NCBI GenBank assembly: GCA_020722005.1
Contig: DYLP01000005.1
Span: 1 to 64,000, forward strand
Direction: 5' to 3'
Length of the DNA: 64,000 bases
Source: Melioribacter roseus
GTDB lineage: Bacteria > Bacteroidota > Ignavibacteria > Ignavibacteriales > Melioribacteraceae
Below are positions 17,859 to 26,193 of this stretch, piece by piece. Made by a program: the position numbers and the translations under genes. Within the stretch, counting starts at the first letter, position 1; every line of letters begins with the position of its first letter. Under the pieces are notes generated by a model. That model was not told where the DNA came from, searched no databases, and saw nothing but the letters and a program-made list of their open reading frames with translations.

Positions 17859-18515
17859 GTGAAAGCACTTTATGTAACTTTGTCGGTAATAGTAATTGAC
17901 CAGATAACTAAATTAATCGTAAAGGGAATGTCGATCCCCTTTTTGAATCTACATTTCCAAGGCATGTCGTATGGCGAAAGTATCAACGTAATTGGTGATT
18001 TTTTTAAGATAACTTTTGTTGAAAATCCCGGTCTGGCATTTGGAATCGACGTAAATAGTAGTGCTAAACTATTTCTTTCGATCTTTTCTTTAATTGCCAG
18101 TGTTGGAATCTTCTATTATTTGTATAAATCGAAACACCAGAAACTAGTTGTACGTGCTGCTCTTGCTTTGATACTTGGTGGTGCTATCGGTAATTTAATA
18201 GACCGCACGTTTTACGGTGTTATTTATGGGTACGCACCAATATTTTACGGCAGAGTAGTCGACTTTTTCAACGTCGATTTCTTTGACTTTACAATTTTGG
18301 GAAGGACGTATGATCGCTGGCCTATTTTTAATATTGCGGATGCATCTGTTACGATAGGTGTAATTTTGCTGGTAATCTTTCATAGTAATGTAAAAGAGGA
18401 CGTTCAGATAAAGCAAGCAACCGATTCAGATGAGAGAGTAAAAAAATATGATGAACTATCGACAATAAACCTGTCTGTGGCTGATGTCAAGGATAGTAAC
18501 AGAAAAGAAAATTAG
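17859..18515 (+). CDS. lspA: Lipoprotein signal peptidase (signal peptidase II)
   Basis: 218-residue inner-membrane aspartic protease that cleaves prolipoprotein signal peptides before the lipid-modified Cys. It uses a GTG start. Four membrane helices are visible, starting 'YVTLSVIVIDQITKLIV'. 'VENPGLAFG', 'GNLIDR', Asp135 in 'GRVVDFFNVDF' and Asp161 in 'FNIADAS' give the catalytic pair. It is longer than the usual ~160 residues: there are inserts near 31-42, 120-131 and 141-152, and a hydrophilic tail of ~40 residues after the last helix. It lies in the conserved (TraR/DksA)-lspA-rluD order; rluD starts 32 bp before its stop. Confidence 0.94.
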   Translation: MKALYVTLSVIVIDQITKLIVKGMSIPFLNLHFQGMSYGESINVIGDFFKITFVENPGLAFGIDVNSSAKLFLSIFSLIASVGIFYYLYKSKHQKLVVRAALALILGGAIGNLIDRTFYGVIYGYAPIFYGRVVDFFNVDFFDFTILGRTYDRWPIFNIADASVTIGVILLVIFHSNVKEDVQIKQATDSDERVKKYDELSTINLSVADVKDSNRKEN

Positions 18516-19470
18516 GTTTGAAATACCTCCGGGCAAAAAAAAAGAAAGAATAGACGTATTTCTATCAAATTCAGTCGAACATTCCACTCGATCCAAAATT
18601 CAGAAATTAATTAAAGCTGAACTCGTCTTGGTAAACGCTAGAATTGTTAAAGCCAATTATCTTGTTAACCCTGGAGATATTATTGACATAACAATTCCGA
18701 TTTCTCCTCGCCCTGAAGAAACAATTCCGGAGGAAATTCCGCTGGATATTGTCTACGAAGATGAATATTTATTGATTGTAAATAAGCCGGCTGGAATGGT
18801 AACGCATCCTGCATTTGGCAATTACACGGGTACGCTTGTAAATGCTTTGCTTGCTTATACGAATAAATTAAGTCAGTTGAACGACAAAGGAAGGCCGGGA
18901 ATAGTTCATCGGCTTGATAAAAACACAAGCGGACTTCTCCTGATTGCCAAAGACGAATGGACACATGCCCAACTGGCAAAGCAATTTTCCTCGCATACCA
19001 TCGATAGGGAATACTGGGCGGTATGTTGGGGATTATTTAAAGAAAAAAAAGGTGAAGTAATCGGAAATATCGCGCGGTCAACGAAGGACAGAAAAAAATT
19101 TGCCGTAACTGAAAATCAAGGGAAATATGCCCATACTTTTTATGAAGTCATTGAAGAATATGATTTTGCATCGCTTGTAAAATTAAGATTGAAAACTGGC
19201 AGAACGCACCAAATTAGAGTGCATATGTCGTATATAAACCATCCCATCTTTGGCGATCCTACATATGGCGGTAGAAAAATTGTATATGGTGCAGAACTTC
19301 CAAAAATGAAAAGCAGGGTGGAAAATCTCTTGAATATTATGGAGCGCCAGGCACTTCACGCTAAAACGCTTGGATTTATTCATCCACATACTAAAGAAAA
19401 AATGTTTTTCACCTCCGAGTTAACGGAAGATTTTCAATTGCTTTTGCAAAAACTTAAAAATGAATCCTAA
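18484..19470 (+). CDS. rluD: RluA-family 23S rRNA pseudouridine synthase (RluD-like)
   Basis: 328 residues. An N-terminal S4 RNA-binding domain (about 20-75, 'RIDVFLSNSVEHSTRSKIQKLI') precedes the catalytic domain. Asp145 in 'HRLDKNTSGLLLIAK' is the nucleophile of the family, with 'LKTGRTHQIRVHMSYINHPIFGD' and 'QALHAKTLGF' following. It converts specific uridines in large-subunit rRNA helix 69 or similar to pseudouridine; exact target is inferred. The annotated ATG overlaps lspA by 32 bp and has no strong Shine-Dalgarno, so translation may depend on lspA. It is last in the run and is followed by an inverted repeat. Confidence 0.93.
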   Translation: MSRIVTEKKIRFEIPPGKKKERIDVFLSNSVEHSTRSKIQKLIKAELVLVNARIVKANYLVNPGDIIDITIPISPRPEETIPEEIPLDIVYEDEYLLIVNKPAGMVTHPAFGNYTGTLVNALLAYTNKLSQLNDKGRPGIVHRLDKNTSGLLLIAKDEWTHAQLAKQFSSHTIDREYWAVCWGLFKEKKGEVIGNIARSTKDRKKFAVTENQGKYAHTFYEVIEEYDFASLVKLRLKTGRTHQIRVHMSYINHPIFGDPTYGGRKIVYGAELPKMKSRVENLLNIMERQALHAKTLGFIHPHTKEKMFFTSELTEDFQLLLQKLKNES

Positions 19471-19536
19471 ACTTTGTTCATTTTTTTACGATAATAAATT
19501 GCCCTAAGGAACCATACCTACCAATCTTTTGAAAGG

Positions 19537-19572
19537 GGTTGTCTAAAAAGTAATTGTTCAATTTAGACAACC
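19537..19572. terminator. Perfect 11-bp inverted repeat between convergent genes
   Basis: GGTTGTCTAAA and TTTAGACAACC form an 11-bp stem with a 14-nt loop between rluD and the convergent hybrid kinase. A T-rich stretch follows on the plus side. It may terminate both transcripts. The arm 'GGGGTTGTCTAAAAAGT' also resembles a transposon terminal repeat, so a small mobile-element relic is an alternative. Confidence 0.5.
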
Positions 19573-19586
19573 TCCCATCTTTAAAT

Positions 19587-21542
19587 TTATTTTTTAATCA
19601 CATTATGGATAATTTCCAGAAGGTCATCCTGTTCATAAGGTTTAGCAATATAATAGTCGAAACCTTCCTTAAGGAGTTTTTTCTCGTCACGAAGAAGTGC
19701 GTACCCGGTTATTGCAATAAGTGGCAGATTTTTGTATGCTGGATTTTTCCTTACTTTTCTTGCAAAATCGATTCCCGAAGGTCCGCTTCCAAGGTTGATG
19801 TCGACAAGAATGGCAGTATAAGTGCCATGCTTTAATTTTTCAATAGCTTCATAATAATCGAATGCGGTATCGACTTCACAAGTTTCTTTTAGATAGAGGC
19901 TTACAAGTTCGGCATTGAGAATATTGTCTTCAATACTGAGAATTTTGGGTTTGCTTTCTTCAGGTGAGATAATTTTATTTTTGTCTGCCTGTCGTGATCT
20001 TTTTTCGGTAGGAGCATGATCTTTATTGTTAAATGTGCCAGGCAGTGTGATTGTAAAAATCGAGCCTTTGCCTAACTCACTTTCGACGTTAATGTCGCCG
20101 TTCATCAAATTTGCCATTTTTTTTGCAACTGCAAGCCCGAGTCCACTGCCTTCGAAATTTCTTCTAATGCCTTCACTTATCTGGCGGAATTCTCTGAATA
20201 TTTTTTCCTGATCCCTTTTAGCTATGCCAATTCCGGTATCAATTACTCTTATGATTGCCAGTGTCTGGTTATCCTTACTAATTTTTGAATCGACGTCTAC
20301 TGTCACTCCGCCTTTTTGAGTAAATTTAATTGCATTGTCGACTATGTGCATTAAAATTTGTTTAAATAAATTTTCGTCTGCTACAGCATTAATTTCGTTG
20401 TTAAGTACTTTTATATCGAACGAAAGAGATTTCTCAGCTGCGGTTTTGTTATAATTAGTAAGAAAATATTTTGTATACGAGCCGAGATTGAATTCTGTTA
20501 TATTGATTGGTATTGTACCGGATTCAATTTCCGATAAATTCAGGATTGAATTGAGGGTAATCAGTAATCGCTTGCCGGATTTCAAAATTTTATCGACCAT
20601 TTCCACCTGGTCGGTATTTTTGAGGTCGTCTCTCAATAAACTGGCAAAACCGATTATTCCAGTCAATGGAGTTCTCAATTCGTGACTCATATTAGAAAGC
20701 AAAGTGGATTTAAGTCGATTGGCTTCTTCCGAACTGTCAAGGGCTCTCTTGAGCTCAAATTCCATCTCTTTCTTTTCGGTTATATCTTCTTTGATGGCGA
20801 GGAAATTCGTAATTTCGCCGTCTTCATTACGGATAGGAGAGATGCTAACTGATTCCCAATATAATTCGCCGTTTTTCTTTTTGTTCTTAAATTCGCCTCG
20901 CCATTCTTTCCCCGATAATATATTTTCCCACAGGTCTTTATAAATGTGGTCGGCAGTATATCCCGATTTTAAAATGCTCGTCTTTTTACCATAAACCTCT
21001 TCGAAAAAATAACCCGTTACTTCGGTGAATTTGGGGTTCGTGTATTCAATTTTCCCTTCGAGGTCGGTTATAATGATAATTGAAGAACTCTGGTCAACAA
21101 TACGGGAAAGTTTATTTATTTGTTCGGAAATTTTCTTCTTTTCAGTAATGTCTCTAATAAATATTAAATCATAGACTTCGTTGTCTGACGTAATAGTTTT
21201 AAGATTAATTTCTATGTCGAACTCTGTCATATCTTTTTTAATTCCGTGAAGATGAAAATTCTTCAGTTCGGTCGAATTGGTTCTACATTCTTCTACTTTG
21301 TCCTTGAAGCGCTTTATAGATTTCTCGTGAAGGAATTCTGTGAATTGCCGGTTAATAAACTGGTCTCTATCGATGTAACCGAATGTATGACGAAATACTT
21401 TGTTGTGATAAATAATCGAGTAATCTTTTAAGATAACAATGGCATCGAATGAGTGATCGAAGGCATTGAGCAGGAGAGAATCAATATTTGTAGATTTCAT
21501 GCTGTTGAATGATTCCAAAATTTTTGAGAAGTTATTATTCAT
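19587..21542 (-). CDS. Hybrid sensor histidine kinase (PAS-PAS-HisKA-HATPase-receiver)
   Basis: 651 residues, no membrane segment, so cytoplasmic. Two PAS domains occupy about 22-135 and 145-260, the second ending with a PAC-type 'FLAIKEDITEKKEMEFELKR'. His287 in 'SHELRTPLTG' is the phosphoacceptor. ATPase motifs: 'HIVDNAIKFT' (N box), 'DTGIGI', 'GSGLGL'. The C-terminal receiver (about 533-651) has Asp581 in 'LVDINLGSG', Thr612 and Lys634, so it looks phosphorylatable. There is no output domain, so a phosphorelay to another protein is likely. It is the second gene of a minus-strand pair, 14 bp after the other kinase. Proximity to the chemotaxis operon is noted; a functional link is not shown. 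Confidence 0.92.
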   Translation of the reverse strand: MNNNFSKILESFNSMKSTNIDSLLLNAFDHSFDAIVILKDYSIIYHNKVFRHTFGYIDRDQFINRQFTEFLHEKSIKRFKDKVEECRTNSTELKNFHLHGIKKDMTEFDIEINLKTITSDNEVYDLIFIRDITEKKKISEQINKLSRIVDQSSSIIIITDLEGKIEYTNPKFTEVTGYFFEEVYGKKTSILKSGYTADHIYKDLWENILSGKEWRGEFKNKKKNGELYWESVSISPIRNEDGEITNFLAIKEDITEKKEMEFELKRALDSSEEANRLKSTLLSNMSHELRTPLTGIIGFASLLRDDLKNTDQVEMVDKILKSGKRLLITLNSILNLSEIESGTIPINITEFNLGSYTKYFLTNYNKTAAEKSLSFDIKVLNNEINAVADENLFKQILMHIVDNAIKFTQKGGVTVDVDSKISKDNQTLAIIRVIDTGIGIAKRDQEKIFREFRQISEGIRRNFEGSGLGLAVAKKMANLMNGDINVESELGKGSIFTITLPGTFNNKDHAPTEKRSRQADKNKIISPEESKPKILSIEDNILNAELVSLYLKETCEVDTAFDYYEAIEKLKHGTYTAILVDINLGSGPSGIDFARKVRKNPAYKNLPLIAITGYALLRDEKKLLKEGFDYYIAKPYEQDDLLEIIHNVIKK

Positions 21543-21556
21543 CTACGTATTCCTGT

Positions 21557-22753
21557 TTATTCTGCTTTGGGAAATAAAACAAAGAATGTAGTTCCTTTAT
21601 CGATTTCGCTTTCAAACCAAATTTTACCGTTATTTAACTCTACCATCTCTTTTGATAACAATAATCCGAGTCCTGAACCGGGCTCATTTTCGGTACCAAG
21701 CATATTTACCTGCTCACCCAATTTGAATAATTTTTCTTGCGTTTCTTTATCCATGCCGATACCCTGATCACTTATGGAAATTTCAATGTTGCCGTTAGTT
21801 CTTTTGCCATTGATAATAATTGTACCGCCTCGATGAGAAAATTTAATTGCATTCGAAAGAAGATTGCGAAATACAGTATGCACCATATTTTCATCTGCAT
21901 AGGCAATAAGATTTTCGCTCAGATAATTAATTACAGTCAGCTTTTTGTTATTGAGAGCGTATTTGTTTAGTTCAATTATATTGTTGTAAATATCTGTCAG
22001 ATTTATTTTGGTTGGATTTACTTTCACCTGTCCGAGCAATAGCCTCGACCAGTTAAGAAGTTCGTCGACAAGATTGTAGAGATTTTTTACGGACGATTTA
22101 GCATATCCAAGATAACGTCTGAGTTCCTCAGGATTTAATTCGTCGAATGTCTCTGAAATAATATCAAAAATTCCGAGCAATCCCTGAAATGGGCTTTTTA
22201 AATCGTGTGCAATTACAGAAATAAATTTATCCTTTGCGTTTAGTTCTTCTCTTAGTTCCTTGTTTTCTTCTTCGAGTTTATTGAGGCTATCTTTGTCTTC
22301 AATTTTTTCTAATCGGTCTTCGACATCAACGGAAAGTAAATTTACCGGTAAAGTTAAGCCTCCTCTTAATTTTTCGGAAATATCAAAAAAAGTCCATAAT
22401 CTCATTTCTTGTGATAAACCAATGAAAGGATACGTTACCAATTTGATAAAACTATTGCCTCTTGCGGGTAATATCGTACTGAAATTCTGAGTGAAATCAT
22501 ATTTGAATTTTTCGACAGGTTCAATATTGAATAAATTACTGATAAAGTTCTCTTTTATATATTCGAAAAATTTATCTGTTTCCGACGTTACGTACGAATC
22601 GAATCCGATATTAAATAAATTATAAAGCGAGCTGTTTGCATTGATTATTTTACCGCTTTTGTCAGACACAAAATAAGCCACATCAAAATGGTTAAGCAGT
22701 GAAAATAAAGTTTGAATGTAGCTGTTATCGATATTTCTTGAATTAAATGTCAT
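21557..22753 (-). CDS. PAS-domain sensor histidine kinase
   Basis: 398 residues, cytoplasmic. A PAS-like domain (about 12-130, 'FDVAYFVSDKSGKIINANSS') is followed by a coiled coil (145-175) and HisKA with His183 in 'IAHDLKSPFQG'. HATPase motifs are 'NLLSNAIKFS', 'DQGIGMD' and 'GSGLGLLLSKEMVE'. All catalytic features seem intact. It is the first gene of the minus-strand pair; the partner hybrid kinase follows after 14 bp, and the two share a 359-bp divergent region with the chemotaxis operon. No response regulator with an output domain is adjacent. Confidence 0.9.
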   Translation of the reverse strand: MTFNSRNIDNSYIQTLFSLLNHFDVAYFVSDKSGKIINANSSLYNLFNIGFDSYVTSETDKFFEYIKENFISNLFNIEPVEKFKYDFTQNFSTILPARGNSFIKLVTYPFIGLSQEMRLWTFFDISEKLRGGLTLPVNLLSVDVEDRLEKIEDKDSLNKLEEENKELREELNAKDKFISVIAHDLKSPFQGLLGIFDIISETFDELNPEELRRYLGYAKSSVKNLYNLVDELLNWSRLLLGQVKVNPTKINLTDIYNNIIELNKYALNNKKLTVINYLSENLIAYADENMVHTVFRNLLSNAIKFSHRGGTIIINGKRTNGNIEISISDQGIGMDKETQEKLFKLGEQVNMLGTENEPGSGLGLLLSKEMVELNNGKIWFESEIDKGTTFFVLFPKAE

Positions 22754-23112
22754 TATAGTAATTCTAATATAAAAAAGTTATCTCATTTTTCCGCAAATAT
22801 GCCCAGATTTTTGCCATCTTAAAAGATAATCGATTACATCATATGAACATTTCTATAAACACTATTATTATCGGAAAAAATTTTTAATTATTTAATTTTA
22901 TTCGAAAAAAGTTTTTGAAGAATAACAGACAAAATATATTCAATTTTCCCTAAAACTTTTGATAAATAGTTCGATAATAAAATGAAGAATTTTTGACAGC
23001 TGGCTAATATTCAACATACATAAAAGAAAAATCGATTAAATAGAGATAAAAAAGGTGCTGCAAAAAGAGGCATATTTTTTGTCTCAATTAAGCAAACAAA
23101 ATATAAAACAAT
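22754..23112. other. 359-bp divergent intergenic region, kinase pair versus chemotaxis operon
   Basis: Very AT-rich gap with no ORF or RNA gene that I can see. It must hold promoters for both directions. The only strong signal is the sigma-28-like element at 22951-22977; no convincing promoter was found for the minus-strand kinases. Confidence 0.7.
22951..22977 (+). promoter_or_regulatory. Candidate FliA (sigma-28) promoter of the chemotaxis operon
   Basis: TAAAACTT, 11 bp, TTCGATAA. Compared with the enteric consensus TAAAGTTT-N11-GCCGATAA it matches 12 of 16 positions with exact spacing. It points toward the HEAT-cheR-...-cheB genes and would give a leader of about 130 nt. fliA itself is encoded in this window, which supports the call. 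The wider gap is AT-rich, so chance matches are possible. Confidence 0.55.
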
Positions 23113-24489
23113 ATGGCAAAAGACATTTATAATCAAACTGCACATCCAGAAAATAAGTCTGCTGACGACATTATACAGGAACTCTATTCTCTTGTAGATA
23201 AAGAAAATTTGGAGAATGACCTTGAATTTATATGCGGGCTGATTTCTCATGAAGATAAAGGAGTCCGTAATGCGGCGAGTATGCTTCTTTTGAGCAGAAA
23301 ACCAGAGAAAGCGCCAAAATGTATAGTGCCTTTTATTTCCTCTGAAGATATAGCCGTACGCAATCTTGCTGGCGAAATTCTGGTAAAATTTGGAAGTCTA
23401 GCCGTAGAATCGCTAATCGAGTACAATAACGATAAAAGCGACGACGACCAGAAATTTATTATCGATTTGCTTGGATTGATAGGCGACCCAGCTGCGGGAA
23501 ATCATATTATGGAAGTGTTAAGCGCAACAGATAACGATAATGTTATTCTTGCATGCATCGAGGCGCTTGGAAACATCAAGTTCGAAGAATCAATCGATAT
23601 TTTACTTCTCTTATATGAAAGAAATGAATTGTATAAACCTACGATTGTCGAAGCGCTTGGTAAAATTGGCTCGCAAAAAGCTCTCGATTTCCTCCTCTCG
23701 AAATTCAACAAAGAAGACGACCTGACAAAATATTCAATTATCGAAAGTCTCGGCACGATAGGGGATATAAACACATATTTCTTTTTATTAGAACAAATTC
23801 CTGATGTACATGGACCGCTCGTATGTCCATTAATTACATCGATTTACCAGTTAAAAGAAAAGTTTAGTCTCGATATTCCATACGAAGACAAAATGAAAAG
23901 CCTTCTTTTATACACGCTTAATGAAGGCAGTGCTGACCACAAAAAAATTGCCTTGAAAATGGTTAAGATTTTTAACGATAAAGATATCCTTATGGCGAGT
24001 CTAAAATTCCTGGGCGATGATTACGAACTGGATGATATGGTGCGTGAAAAAATTTACAACAATACTGGATATTTTCTCGAAGAAATTCCGCATTTACTCG
24101 ACTCGAAACCCGAAAATATAAAACATATATTAAACCTTTTAATGAGCATTATTTCATCACTTAGTGAAGAACAAAAAGAAGCGATACCACTGCTTTTGAT
24201 TCGCAATATACTGCACTCGGTAAGCAATTATCTGAATCATCCGGATGAAGAAGTAAGACGTACAAGTATGGAAATCCTTTTCTATCTCGATGTAGAAACT
24301 GCTTTTCTTTTTGTAGATACGATGGTGGCAGACGAGAATATCTGGAATAAAATGAGACTGATTGAAATTCTCGAATTACTCGAAATTGATGCATCGACCG
24401 AGACACTTGCTAGGTTGAGCAATGACGAGGATGAGATGGTACGTGAACGTGCCGCTGAAATTGTTAATTACAGAAAATCCACTATTTAA
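23113..24489 (+). CDS. HEAT-repeat scaffold protein heading the chemotaxis operon
   Basis: 458-residue soluble all-helical repeat protein. HEAT/PBS-lyase-like repeats of about 31 residues run through it, for example 'EDKGVRNAASMLLLSRKPEKA', 'EDIAVRNLAGEILVKFGSLA' and 'DEDEMVRERAAEIVNYRKS' at the end. No signal peptide or membrane segment. Such repeats bind proteins; no catalytic motif is seen. It is the first gene of the che operon, 11 bp before cheR, and lies behind a FliA-type promoter, so a role in chemotaxis complex assembly or receptor modification is inferred from context only. No clear Shine-Dalgarno precedes the ATG. Confidence 0.85.
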   Translation: MAKDIYNQTAHPENKSADDIIQELYSLVDKENLENDLEFICGLISHEDKGVRNAASMLLLSRKPEKAPKCIVPFISSEDIAVRNLAGEILVKFGSLAVESLIEYNNDKSDDDQKFIIDLLGLIGDPAAGNHIMEVLSATDNDNVILACIEALGNIKFEESIDILLLLYERNELYKPTIVEALGKIGSQKALDFLLSKFNKEDDLTKYSIIESLGTIGDINTYFFLLEQIPDVHGPLVCPLITSIYQLKEKFSLDIPYEDKMKSLLLYTLNEGSADHKKIALKMVKIFNDKDILMASLKFLGDDYELDDMVREKIYNNTGYFLEEIPHLLDSKPENIKHILNLLMSIISSLSEEQKEAIPLLLIRNILHSVSNYLNHPDEEVRRTSMEILFYLDVETAFLFVDTMVADENIWNKMRLIEILELLEIDASTETLARLSNDEDEMVRERAAEIVNYRKSTI

Positions 24490-24500
24490 TTGAAAAGATT

Positions 24501-25418
24501 ATGAATCAGCCATCAGATTTGAAATTATCGGACTTCAGAAAAAACTTGGGCAGTGTACTTCCCAAGCCAACGACAATATCCCTCCCGTTATTTCAGGAAA
24601 TACGGAAATATATATATGAAAATACGGGAATTTATTTCCAGGATAATAAAAAATATCTTCTCGAAAGCAGACTTCAGAGACGCATAAATTATCTCGGGCT
24701 AAAGAGTTTCGATGAATATTTTTTGCTTCTTAAGCGGAATTCCAACCCAGAAGAAAAACGATATTTTTACGAAGCAATTACGATCAACGAAACTTTCTTT
24801 TTTAGAAATCAACCTCAGCTCGATGCGATGGCATCGAAAATATTCCAGGAAATTATCAACAATAAAAAATTTCAGCCTGGCTTACTGCCTGCTCAGAAAA
24901 ATAAGATTCGAATATGGAGTGCAGCAAGCTCCTCTGGTGAAGAAGCTTATTCGGTTGCAATGGTTTTCCATGATTTAATTAAACCGAAATTTCCCGATGT
25001 TAATCTGGAAATTGTGGGTACGGATATTAACGCAAGTGTCGTTGAAACTGCCAAAGAAGGAGTTTACAAAGAATACTCAATTCGGAACATTCCACCTTAT
25101 TATCTCAAAAAGTATTTCAAAATAAATGGAAATTCGTATGAAGTGATACCTGAAATTAAGCAGATTGTCTCATTTAAAGTAATGAATCTTTATGACGATA
25201 TAATGATGCGTACAATGACTGGTTACGATGTTATTTTTTGTGCGAACGTCTTAATTTATTTCGACACTGCTTCGAAAATAAAGGTGGTCTCACATTTATA
25301 TAATTCTCTCAATCGCGGAGGTTATCTCTTTATTGGATATTCTGAAACATTGCAGGGAATTTCGAAAGCTTTTAATGTGGTTAGTTTTCCCAAAACCGTT
25401 GGATATAAAAAGGAGTAG
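24501..25418 (+). CDS. cheR: Chemotaxis protein methyltransferase CheR
   Basis: 305-residue SAM-dependent methyltransferase that methylates glutamates on chemoreceptors for adaptation. The N-terminal helical CheR domain (about 25-95) has 'YENTGIYFQDNKKYLLESRLQRR'; 'AITINETFFFRNQPQ' and the SAM motif 'IWSAASSSGEEAYSVAMVF' follow. 'EIVGTDINASVVETAKEGVY' and 'FCANVLIYFD' complete the family pattern. There is no C-terminal pentapeptide-binding beta-subdomain anomaly or TPR extension that I can see. It works against CheB, encoded five genes downstream. No receptor is encoded here. Confidence 0.95.
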   Translation: MNQPSDLKLSDFRKNLGSVLPKPTTISLPLFQEIRKYIYENTGIYFQDNKKYLLESRLQRRINYLGLKSFDEYFLLLKRNSNPEEKRYFYEAITINETFFFRNQPQLDAMASKIFQEIINNKKFQPGLLPAQKNKIRIWSAASSSGEEAYSVAMVFHDLIKPKFPDVNLEIVGTDINASVVETAKEGVYKEYSIRNIPPYYLKKYFKINGNSYEVIPEIKQIVSFKVMNLYDDIMMRTMTGYDVIFCANVLIYFDTASKIKVVSHLYNSLNRGGYLFIGYSETLQGISKAFNVVSFPKTVGYKKE

Positions 25419-25426
25419 TTTTATAA

Positions 25427-25792
25427 ATGAGACGAGTAATATTGATAGCAGACGATTCTCCCACTATTAGAAAGTTTGTTAGCGTAGCATTAAGTACGAA
25501 GGGATACGAAATCATTGCCTGTGCCGATGGTATGGAAGCTCTTGAAAAATTACCCGGTAATAAAATCGATCTGCTGATAACAGACCTTAATATGCCTAAT
25601 GTTGACGGCTTTCAGCTGATTAAATCGATAAGGGAAAACGAGGAATATAAAGAACTTCCTATCATTGTGCTTTCTTCACTAGGCAGCAGCGAAGACATCC
25701 ATCGCGGACTTGAATACGGAGCAAATTCATATTTAATTAAACCGTTTGACCCCAAAAGAGTACTATACGAAGTTTCAAAATATTTGAATTAG
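25427..25792 (+). CDS. Single-domain response regulator (CheY-like, first copy)
   Basis: 121-residue receiver only. Asp9-Asp10, Asp53 in 'LLITDLNMPNVDG', a Ser pair in 'IIVLSSLGS' at the Thr/Ser switch, and Lys105-ish in 'YLIKPF' are present, so it should be phosphorylated. It differs from the next gene, which has the more canonical 'TDWNMPEVSGLEL' of CheY. It may be a second CheY acting as phosphate sink or with a different target, such as the HEAT protein. It starts 8 bp after cheR and ends 10 bp before cheY. AGGAGT precedes its ATG. Confidence 0.9.
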   Translation: MRRVILIADDSPTIRKFVSVALSTKGYEIIACADGMEALEKLPGNKIDLLITDLNMPNVDGFQLIKSIRENEEYKELPIIVLSSLGSSEDIHRGLEYGANSYLIKPFDPKRVLYEVSKYLN

Positions 25793-25802
25793 GAGTAATA
25801 AA

Positions 25803-26180
25803 ATGGCATTAAAATTCTTAGTTGTGGACGACTCTGTTACAATGAGGAGAATTGTTGCAAATTCCCTCAAATCGATAGGGTATGATAATTTCGTCGAAGC
25901 CAGCGACGGCAAAGAAGCTTTGACGAAATTGAATTCCGATGACTCAATCAATTTTGTAATTACCGACTGGAATATGCCCGAAGTCTCGGGGCTCGAACTG
26001 GTTAGAGCAATTCGTTCGGACGAAAAGAGACAAGCGATCCCCATTTTAATGGTTACTACAAGGGGATTAAAAGAAGATATTCTCGAAGCTTTGCAGGCAA
26101 AAGTGAACAATTATATTGTAAAACCTTTTACTCCTCAAATTCTACGTGAAAAAATAGAACAAATTTTAGCAAGCGCATAA
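25803..26180 (+). CDS. cheY: Chemotaxis response regulator CheY
   Basis: 125-residue receiver with the classic CheY block 'FVITDWNMPEVSGLELVRAIR' (Asp55), acidic pair Asp9-Asp10, Thr86-87 in 'ILMVTTRG' and Lys109-ish in 'YIVKPFTP'. Phospho-CheY would bind the N-terminal peptide of FliM, encoded at 43043 and carrying the expected '[10 protein letters not shown]', and be dephosphorylated by CheZ, encoded immediately downstream (13 bp). AGGAGT lies before the start. Among the two receivers in this operon this is the better candidate for the motor-binding protein. Confidence 0.94.
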   Translation: MALKFLVVDDSVTMRRIVANSLKSIGYDNFVEASDGKEALTKLNSDDSINFVITDWNMPEVSGLELVRAIRSDEKRQAIPILMVTTRGLKEDILEALQAKVNNYIVKPFTPQILREKIEQILASA

Positions 26181-26193
26181 TCAGAGGTACATA

